Source of the DNA: Euryarchaeota archaeon UBA226
Lineage (GTDB): Archaea; Thermoplasmatota; Poseidoniia; Poseidoniales; Poseidoniaceae
Assembly: GCA_002505935.1 (NCBI GenBank)
Contig: DAWL01000004.1
Coordinates: 1,005-21,865 of the forward strand
DNA length: 20,861 bases
Direction: 5' to 3'
Shown one piece after another: positions 15,040 through 20,861 of the stretch (its first letter is position 1; the number at the start of each line of letters is the position of its first letter). A program made the position numbers and the translations under genes. A model generated the notes under the pieces. That model searched no databases. It had not been told where the DNA came from and saw only the letters and a list, made by a program, of their open reading frames with translations.

Positions 15040-17625
15040 TCATTCAGCCAATGCTCTGAATTCAGCCTTGCATGCAGGGCATCTAGCCATTGCAGGGCGT
15101 TTATCTATAGGAACTCTCAATTTAGAAGAGCATTCAGGACATGCTAGAATATCGGTATTGGACGAAACTGTAACTTCCTTTGGTTCTTCGACCACCTCTG
15201 CTTCTTCTTCATCCTCGATATCAAGCAACTCCTCTTCGAAATCTAATTCCTCTTCATCAGCGGTAACTGGCTTTGGAATACTGATGGCCTCAACTTCGAA
15301 TTGATTTTTGCATGATGGGCATGCGACTTTACCTGAGTAAGAAGATGGCACTTTCAGTCCCTGGTCACAATTGCTACAGGAGATTTCTCTTTTCTCATCT
15401 TTAGCCAAGGCCTCATCCTTCTCCCTGTTCCTTGCTCTTTCTTCTCTTTCGGCTTCTCTCTTCTCTCGCCTTTCTGCCCTTGCCTCAGCATCCCCGGTCC
15501 AATTACTGCCAAGTCTGATCAATATCGCAATTCCTAGGGCGAAGGCTACTCCTGTGCCGATTTCATTGACCGGGATAGAAGCAAAATCTCCCTCTTCTTC
15601 CTGTTCTACAGGGTCCATGTCCGAGAGATAGGTGTGGGTAGATGAATGAACGGAATCTGCAGTCCATCTACAGGTGAGGGGGTTGTCTTCATCATCTGGC
15701 CATGAATCAATTGTAAATTCGATGGTTTGCGTTCCTTCCATGCGTCCAATTTCTTTCTCTGAAATGATTTGACCGTCACTACCAATTAGTGCTAGAACAC
15801 CTTCTGATGAGCGTGCTCCATCATTGCTTATTGCACAGGAGATTGTAGCGCTGTTTCCGGGAGAAGGTCTTGAAGGTTGACTGACCTTGTTGATATCAAC
15901 TTTCACATCAGGTCGTAATGATGGCAGAGTTTGAGTCGCTAATTGGTTGTCCACAGCGACCCATTCAATTGGATCTGCATCGATATAGACCAAGGCTTGG
16001 CCAGCATATTTCCCAAGATTACTTTGCATGGTTCTACGACCTTGGTCGAGGTTCAATTGCATGGTAACTCGTTCGTCTCTCGCTCCCTGAATCAATAATC
16101 CCAATGAAATATCGACAACTCTTCCCTGACCAGACCCTAACTCAGCCATCCAAGAAACCGTAATTCCATCGACAGCGTCCCAAGTAGTCGAGATTATCTC
16201 TACACTAAGGTTCTGCGAAGCAGAAACGTTGAGAGATTTAACGCCTAGCAATTCTTCTGAAACAAGAGAGTCAGCGCTATTTATTTTCCAAGAGAGATTC
16301 CTATTTCCTTGAGTCGACAAGAGATGGCTTGCAGTCAATTCCATACTGCTTCCCACTGGGATTTCGACTGTATCTCCTTGGGACCATTGTCCAGCATCGC
16401 TCAACCACAATGACGCATTGGCATCTCTTTGTCCATCATTGTGAATCAATACCGATGCTTCAACCAAATCTCCAACATGCCAAGGGCCGCCACTCAGGCT
16501 GATATCTTGACCACCTGCGGGGAGTAGATTACCAGATAGCATCTCAAATGCGTAGGATACGCTTTGCTGACTATCTTCTGCCAATCTTTGTTCACCACTT
16601 AGGCTGCAAACTACATTTCCAGGTTGAGCTGAAGTTGTTATGTTCCAAGATTCCTCTTGGCCAATGTCAATCGTTGTCTGGGTCTGTAGAATCTGCGTAG
16701 TTGAATCTGCTGCAATACAAATCAATGTGCCTTGCCACTCGGCTTCTCCACTATTATTGAGGGTGACAACAATACTGACTTCCTCGGCAAGATCAGGATT
16801 CTGAACATTGCTGTTCATAGCCATCAGAATCTTTGCTAGTGGTGGAGGTTCAACCACGAATGTGAGAATCGTTGCATCATCTGAGGAATCATCATCATCA
16901 ACCCCCATTAGAGTAGCATTGATTTGATATTCTCCTTCAGATAATGAACTGAGGTTGAAGACAAGATAGAAGGTCTCATCTCCAGTTGTGGAAATACTCT
17001 GGTTCTGATCTTGAATCAAACCATTTGGCCCCTCTACAATAAGACGGAAAGTGCCGTTCCAATCGATATCTCCATTATTTTCAACTGGTATGGTCAAACG
17101 AACCCCGTCTCCATCTCTGATGCTGTTGTTTCCAGTATCATTCATTCCAGCATCTATTGCTTCAATCAACCATTGGACCTGACTACCCAGTCCGATGTCC
17201 AAGGGCCTTAGTCTTGCGATGGCAGTTTCATACCATAATGAGTGGTCAGAATCAGGCGAACTGGCCAAATCACCACTCAATGATATATTCAGGACCAAAG
17301 GCCCGGCAGGTACGTTCTCAAGTTCTAATGAGACTTGTTGAGTTGCACCTGAAGATAGTTGTAATGCTTCATTTTCGCTAGCGAGTTGATTTCCTTCAGA
17401 ATCACTAATGATGGCGGTCACGGTTGTGTTTGCATCTTCTCCTTCAACCTCTTCAATACTCAAATTGACCCAAATAGAACCGCTGCCGACTTCACCATCT
17501 CCTTCGATGACTAGAGTTGAATCGATGATTGCCGCGCCACCATTCTGTTCTGCTTGACTGAGTTGTACTGCCTGTAGCAGAAACATCAGACTTAGAATGA
17601 CGGCGCTCATCCGAGCCAGTCTCAT
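15040..17625 (-). CDS. Surface protein with CARDB/Ig-like repeats, membrane helix and two cytoplasmic zinc ribbons
   Basis: An 861-residue protein. I start at ATG 17625 because MRLARMSAVILSLMFLLQAV then forms a signal peptide ending LSQA; the frame extends 30 codons further upstream to 17715, but that stretch breaks the signal. Residues ~30-680 contain several Ig-like modules of the CARDB type (RLTIPVENNGDIDWNGTFRL; VVTLNNSGEAEWQGTLICIA). A membrane helix lies near 689-706. It is followed by a very basic/acidic helical segment, then two zinc ribbons: C750/C753/C769/C772 and C829/C832/C849/C852, separated by a strongly acidic linker. The CxxC-x15-CxxC spacing (x16 in the second) is like MJ0042-type ribbons. 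The outside part probably binds a partner or polymer; the inside part may contact protein or RNA. It is divergent from the coiled-coil operon. Confidence 0.9.
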   Translation of the reverse strand: MRLARMSAVILSLMFLLQAVQLSQAEQNGGAAIIDSTLVIEGDGEVGSGSIWVNLSIEEVEGEDANTTVTAIISDSEGNQLASENEALQLSSGATQQVSLELENVPAGPLVLNISLSGDLASSPDSDHSLWYETAIARLRPLDIGLGSQVQWLIEAIDAGMNDTGNNSIRDGDGVRLTIPVENNGDIDWNGTFRLIVEGPNGLIQDQNQSISTTGDETFYLVFNLSSLSEGEYQINATLMGVDDDDSSDDATILTFVVEPPPLAKILMAMNSNVQNPDLAEEVSIVVTLNNSGEAEWQGTLICIAADSTTQILQTQTTIDIGQEESWNITTSAQPGNVVCSLSGEQRLAEDSQQSVSYAFEMLSGNLLPAGGQDISLSGGPWHVGDLVEASVLIHNDGQRDANASLWLSDAGQWSQGDTVEIPVGSSMELTASHLLSTQGNRNLSWKINSADSLVSEELLGVKSLNVSASQNLSVEIISTTWDAVDGITVSWMAELGSGQGRVVDISLGLLIQGARDERVTMQLNLDQGRRTMQSNLGKYAGQALVYIDADPIEWVAVDNQLATQTLPSLRPDVKVDINKVSQPSRPSPGNSATISCAISNDGARSSEGVLALIGSDGQIISEKEIGRMEGTQTIEFTIDSWPDDEDNPLTCRWTADSVHSSTHTYLSDMDPVEQEEEGDFASIPVNEIGTGVAFALGIAILIRLGSNWTGDAEARAERREKREAEREERARNREKDEALAKDEKREISCSNCDQGLKVPSSYSGKVACPSCKNQFEVEAISIPKPVTADEEELDFEEELLDIEDEEEAEVVEEPKEVTVSSNTDILACPECSSKLRVPIDKRPAMARCPACKAEFRALAE

Positions 17626-17725
17626 GCAACGATTCGGCACGTCGTCGTGTGAATACCTTTGTGGCAGTCGACCCCCCTTATGGCAACACTTTATCGGCAA
17701 CTTCAGATTCGACAAGGCCGTTCAT
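17626..17725 (+). promoter_or_regulatory. Divergent intergenic region; weak TATA candidate for the right-hand operon
   Basis: These 100 bases separate two start codons facing away from each other, so two promoters should lie here. TTTATC at 17690-17695 is a weak match to an archaeal TATA box. It would place transcription near 17717, a few bases before the ATG at 17726, giving a short leader. On the other strand only a poor TATTCA-like element about 30 bases before ATG 17625 is visible. A six-C run occurs near 17672. The exact elements are uncertain. Confidence 0.3.
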
Positions 17726-18550
17726 ATGGACCCATCCACCCTGCTTTCCATGTCACCTGAATTGCTTGCCAAAGCAGTTCTTCATCGTAGAGAGCAGTTA
17801 CTTCAGAGAATACCAGATAGATTGGAAGAGTTGAGAAATGAACTCAGCAGCATCAGTCCCTCGGTTGAACAGAGTGGAAGATCTCGAGATGATGTCAACA
17901 GTAAGGTCTCTTCTCTCAAGCAAGAGCGCAATGAAAACAAAGCCAAGGCCTTTGAATTGATTCGTAGGTCCAAGGAACTCAGAGAGAAATTGTTGTCAGA
18001 AGGGAGACTAAAGAATCCCGACCCTAAATGGGTTAAGGACAAGATGATGGAAGATATCGCCAAGATGGAGGAGGAATTCCAGACAAAGGCGGGAGATCAC
18101 AAGGCTGAACAGAAGTTCTTGCGAAAAATAAAGGAGATGATGTCCAAGCATGAGCAAGGAGTTGCTTCTAGAATCAAGAACAATCCCGAAATGCAGGAAT
18201 TACGAGAAATACAATCTCAAACCAAAGCCTTGTTTGCAGCAGCAGAGAAGGCACATGAGGCGATGATTACCCTTGTTGAAGAAAGTGGAGTATATCATTC
18301 ATCTTGGGTCGCACATTCCAGTCTTGAAGGAGAAATCAAGTCCAAGATTCATAATCTTGAGGAATTAATGGAGAATTCAAGCAAGGCTGAACAGTATTGG
18401 AATCGGATTCTGGAACAAGGAATGGGTGACCTTTCGAGGGCTGCTCAGGATATTTCCAATGGCGGACTTTCCAGTTACTCCAAACGTAGAATAAAGAAGC
18501 AGAAGGCTGAATCTGCGAAGTCCAAACAAGTAGGAGGTGAGGAGGAATGA
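17726..18550 (+). CDS. Coiled-coil protein, COG1340-like (first gene of the pair)
   Basis: A 274-residue protein, helical and highly charged throughout, with no signal, membrane or enzyme motif. I start at ATG 17726 (MDPSTLLSMSPELLAKAVLH); the frame is open back to 17597, but that part overlaps the divergent promoter region and the other gene's start. The middle (FLRKIKEMMSKHEQG, then AHEAMITLVEESG) aligns with the matching part of the coiled-coil protein at 11442-12449 (LVKQVKEMRKRL, then AHKLMLEWVAKAD), so the two appear paralogous. It ends with NGGLSSYSKRRIKKQK, a short motif plus basic tail shared with its neighbours. The stop overlaps the next ATG as ATGA behind a strong ribosome-binding site, indicating coupled synthesis and probably a stoichiometric partner of the 664-residue protein. 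Confidence 0.88.
   Translation: MDPSTLLSMSPELLAKAVLHRREQLLQRIPDRLEELRNELSSISPSVEQSGRSRDDVNSKVSSLKQERNENKAKAFELIRRSKELREKLLSEGRLKNPDPKWVKDKMMEDIAKMEEEFQTKAGDHKAEQKFLRKIKEMMSKHEQGVASRIKNNPEMQELREIQSQTKALFAAAEKAHEAMITLVEESGVYHSSWVAHSSLEGEIKSKIHNLEELMENSSKAEQYWNRILEQGMGDLSRAAQDISNGGLSSYSKRRIKKQKAESAKSKQVGGEEE
18533..18545 (+). promoter_or_regulatory. Double Shine-Dalgarno site for the 664-residue protein
   Basis: GGAGGTGAGGAGG lies within the final codons of the first coiled-coil gene. The left GGAGGTGA ends 6 bases before ATG 18547, a good spacing; the right GGAGG is almost adjacent to the start. It supports translational coupling of the two genes. Confidence 0.6.
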
Positions 18551-20541
18551 ATCTTGAGCAGTTCCTTCAGTTCATCGATAATCATAAACAGAAAGCCAGC
18601 GATATCAAACGTCGTGACAAGGTTCTTTCTCATCTGAAAAATATATTTTCCAAGGTTGAAAAGAATAGCGTGGTTGATTATTCCGGAATCAGTTTACTAG
18701 GCTTATCCCCCCACCGCGGAGGTATAGAAGTCAATGTTTCAATGGATAAAGGAGACCTGAAATCCTTAGCCAAGCAGATTTCCAAGAAGTTGAGAGGTAA
18801 TGGATTGGAGGTTGCGTTATTTTCTGAGCGAATGACTCCGACAATACATGGTCGCAATGACAGATCTGGTATTCCTGTACGCATCAGTTTTGGAGACCCC
18901 ACTTCAGAGAATCAGGTGGAGTTGTTGAGCAGATGCATGGAAGCAGACCCGCGAATAGAGAATTTTCTAGCAGCAGTGAATATCTGGGTGTTGCATCGTA
19001 GTTTAGATGAGACCGGAGGTGCTCTTTCTTCATTTGCTTGGAATATATTGGCTCTATTGCACCTTAGACGCGAGGGAGTGTTACTGCATCCATTCTCTGA
19101 TGACCCTGAAGCACAATTCAAGCGAGGTAAGCGATTATTCAACGTAGGAATCGCTGAATCTTCAGTAAACATCATCGATGCCGAGGGTGCGCAGAAGGAT
19201 GCCTTGCAATTGTTCCTTTCGTTTGCTGATTGGTTGAAGAGTTTTGAATTGCCAGCCAAAGAAGTACTGTCATTGAGGACTCCTGAAGGGGCATCTCGTA
19301 AAGATCTTGATTGGCAAGCACCCGACCTTTCAAGGCTGACGAAGAATACTGCTCCTCCTCACCTTTGGCCTTTGATGCATCCCTTCGATTTCTCTTACGA
19401 TTTGTCTTCAACACTTACGGTGGAGGGAGCCAGCAGAATCATTTCAGAGGCAAATAGGGTTGCTACAGGTTCGACTCCTGAAGAAGTTTTTGAGATTCAT
19501 TCTCAAGACTCAATCGCCTTTGAAGAGGACAAGGATTTGTTTGAGGACTTGCGCCAGAGGCCATCTCATGAAGTAAAGTCGGAATTATCCGAGTTGAAGA
19601 AACTCAAGGAAAAACTCTCAACTGAAGTTGATTCAATTCGCGAACAGAGACAAAGTCAAATTCGGATGGTGCAAGTACTCCGAGGACTGGTCAAGGACAC
19701 CAAGGATTTGGATCCAGAGCATAGGGAATTACTGAAACGTATTCCCGGTAGATGGAAGGAAATCAACGAATTGAAAGCTCGCAGAGATGACATTCACCAT
19801 CGCGTAGTATTGTCCACTCAAGCGATTGAGGAAGAGATCCTAAGGGTCTATAGAAAGTTGGTTGAACTGAATGATGAGGATAGATACCCAAGTCCAAAGA
19901 AAGAGAGGTCGTTATTTTCTCAATTCCTTGAATTGCAGGTAATGCACGGCTTGGCTATTGAGGCGACAGAGTGTCACCAACAATTTGTTTCACTGATTGA
20001 GATGCAGAATGTAGAGAAGGATTCATTACAGTCATTTGAAGATGAGAAAACTGCCAAAAAGGAAGAATTATTCTCAGAAAACCCTGGATTGGCAGAGTTC
20101 AAGGGGCAGTATAAAGAATTGAAGAAACTCGACAAGAATATCGCGGATTTATATCAAAAAATTGGAGATAGAATGGCCGAGTTACGAGAGATGAATCGCG
20201 AGATTGGACGCTTGGACGCATGGTTGCGAATTGATTCAAAGAAGGAAAGGTCGAAATCCAAACACAAAGGTCCTAGGAGGGATAGAGGCGATAGACGTCC
20301 TAAGGTCGATGTTGAGGAAGCCAAGAGAAAAGCCAGTAGTGGTGAGTCGATGACAGTTGATGACCTTGATGCTTTGTTATCTAGTGGCGGCTTATCCTCT
20401 TTGAATCTTCAAGGTGATGATGAACCTCAGTCAAGTAGGAGAAGAAAGAACCGCAAACAGCGCAGGATTTCACCCGCTCCATCCAAGAGGGGAGATGGTC
20501 GTCCTGATATTGAGGGGCGGTCTACTCGCAGGCGAGATTAA
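18547..20541 (+). CDS. TUTase/TRF4-like nucleotidyltransferase-fold protein with degenerate active site, fused to a coiled coil
   Basis: A 664-residue protein with three parts. Residues ~20-310 follow the order of non-canonical poly(A)/uridylyl transferases such as Cid1. These are an N-terminal helix (KRRDKVLSHLKNIFSKV), a nucleotidyltransferase motif at 47-64, DPR at 134-136, GALSSFAWNILALL at 158-171, FADWLKSFELPAKEVLSLR at 225-243, and HPFDFSYDLS at 278-287 at the nucleotide-recognition position. At the catalytic motif, family GLxxxxSDxD reads GLSPHRGGIE (52-61), so the first Asp is G59 and the second E61. The third, in family xDISF-like strands, is R112. Catalysis therefore looks lost. 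Residues ~340-560 are coiled coil. Residues 590-664 hold a short helix motif (DDLDALLSSGGLSS) and a very basic tail. RNA binding without catalysis is a reasonable inference; the fold call rests on motif order, not on a search. Confidence 0.85.
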   Translation: MNLEQFLQFIDNHKQKASDIKRRDKVLSHLKNIFSKVEKNSVVDYSGISLLGLSPHRGGIEVNVSMDKGDLKSLAKQISKKLRGNGLEVALFSERMTPTIHGRNDRSGIPVRISFGDPTSENQVELLSRCMEADPRIENFLAAVNIWVLHRSLDETGGALSSFAWNILALLHLRREGVLLHPFSDDPEAQFKRGKRLFNVGIAESSVNIIDAEGAQKDALQLFLSFADWLKSFELPAKEVLSLRTPEGASRKDLDWQAPDLSRLTKNTAPPHLWPLMHPFDFSYDLSSTLTVEGASRIISEANRVATGSTPEEVFEIHSQDSIAFEEDKDLFEDLRQRPSHEVKSELSELKKLKEKLSTEVDSIREQRQSQIRMVQVLRGLVKDTKDLDPEHRELLKRIPGRWKEINELKARRDDIHHRVVLSTQAIEEEILRVYRKLVELNDEDRYPSPKKERSLFSQFLELQVMHGLAIEATECHQQFVSLIEMQNVEKDSLQSFEDEKTAKKEELFSENPGLAEFKGQYKELKKLDKNIADLYQKIGDRMAELREMNREIGRLDAWLRIDSKKERSKSKHKGPRRDRGDRRPKVDVEEAKRKASSGESMTVDDLDALLSSGGLSSLNLQGDDEPQSSRRRKNRKQRRISPAPSKRGDGRPDIEGRSTRRRD

Positions 20542-20544
20542 CGG

Positions 20545-20861
20545 ATGATTCAATACCAGTGCCACTTTTCAGGTGTTGTGGATGAAGAGTTGCGTTGGGT
20601 AGTTTCACCCATGCCAGGTGATCTAACACATCAGGCTCTGTTGCGTTGTAAGCAATTGATTTTGGATAATACTGGAGAGGATTATTCATTTGAGATGCTG
20701 CAGAATATGCCTGTTTCTCCTATTTGTGGAAGTCTATTGTTGATACCTAGAGACTTGGCAAAAGAAGATGCCATCGCTGAAAATGAGATACATGGCATTC
20801 TATGGGCGATGCGTTTGGATCAACAAACAGTTAGAGTTCTGACAATTCTCGTCGATTCAAG
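20545..20861 (+). CDS. Unrecognised protein, 5' part only (cut by window end)
   Basis: An open frame begins at ATG 20545, three bases after the preceding stop, and runs without interruption to the window edge (105 codons plus 2 bases). It opens MIQYQCHFSGVVDEELRWVV and continues with LLRCKQLILDNTGEDYSFEM. No signal peptide or membrane segment is seen, and I recognise no family. Tight spacing suggests it is the third gene of the coiled-coil/TUTase-like operon. An AGGCGA stretch at 20530-20535 is a weak, distant ribosome-binding candidate. Confidence is moderate because only the beginning is visible. Confidence 0.65.
   Translation, partial: MIQYQCHFSGVVDEELRWVVSPMPGDLTHQALLRCKQLILDNTGEDYSFEMLQNMPVSPICGSLLLIPRDLAKEDAIAENEIHGILWAMRLDQQTVRVLTILVDS

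Noticed and set aside
17626..17715. Upstream extension of the CARDB-like protein to ATG 17715, and of the coiled-coil gene back to 17597
   Set aside because: Both extensions would run through the divergent promoter region and overlap each other. The first would also bury a good signal peptide 30 residues inside the protein.
1..20861. tRNA, rRNA, CRISPR arrays, insertion sequences or integrase genes
   Set aside because: No tRNA-like cloverleaf, regularly spaced repeats, terminal inverted repeats or transposase/integrase motifs were seen while reading both strands.

Overview
The window looks like chromosomal DNA of a mesophilic euryarchaeon, most likely Marine Group II (Poseidoniales) or a close Thermoplasmatota relative. 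RNA polymerase genes run B, A', A'' and then ribosomal protein L30e, with the largest subunit split as in archaea. Surface proteins are very large, acidic and rich in calcium-binding repeats, with one C-terminal membrane helix. Genes are tightly packed with ATGA-type overlaps. The lineage call is inference from style and content; no 16S rRNA gene is present.

Layout. (1) Bases 1-6710, + strand: 3' end of rpoB, rpoA', rpoA'', rpl30e, and an unrecognised 314-residue protein where many archaea carry nusA, rps12 and rps7. A GC-only hairpin with a UUCG loop follows. (2) 6763-10092, +: a 1109-residue surface protein (seven-bladed propeller, thrombospondin type 3 repeats, membrane helix, Gln-rich cytoplasmic tail). 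(3) 10089-17625, - strand, transcribed right to left: a CARDB-like surface protein with cytoplasmic zinc ribbons, a DtxR-family metal regulator, a 597-residue membrane protein, a coiled-coil protein, a sugar-nucleotide pyrophosphorylase and a 77-residue protein. (4) 17726-20861, +, divergent from block 3 across a 100-base gap: a coiled-coil protein, translationally overlapped by a 664-residue protein, then the start of an unrecognised gene cut by the window edge.

Most notable points. The 664-residue protein has the layout of a eukaryote-type terminal uridylyl/poly(A) transferase (Cid1/TRF4), but all three catalytic aspartates appear replaced. It is fused to a long coiled coil and a basic tail. 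Three coiled-coil proteins in the window share a C-terminal helix motif followed by a basic tail and look like members of one family (COG1340-like). The RNA polymerase is also atypical: RpoB lost three of four cysteines of its C-terminal zinc ribbon, RpoA' has an insertion of about 125 residues with two cysteine pairs, RpoA'' has an N-terminal extension of about 120 residues resembling a helix-hairpin-helix domain, and bridge-helix hinge glycines are changed.

No tRNA, rRNA, CRISPR array, insertion sequence or integrase was seen. No gene-free stretch exceeds about 100 bases.
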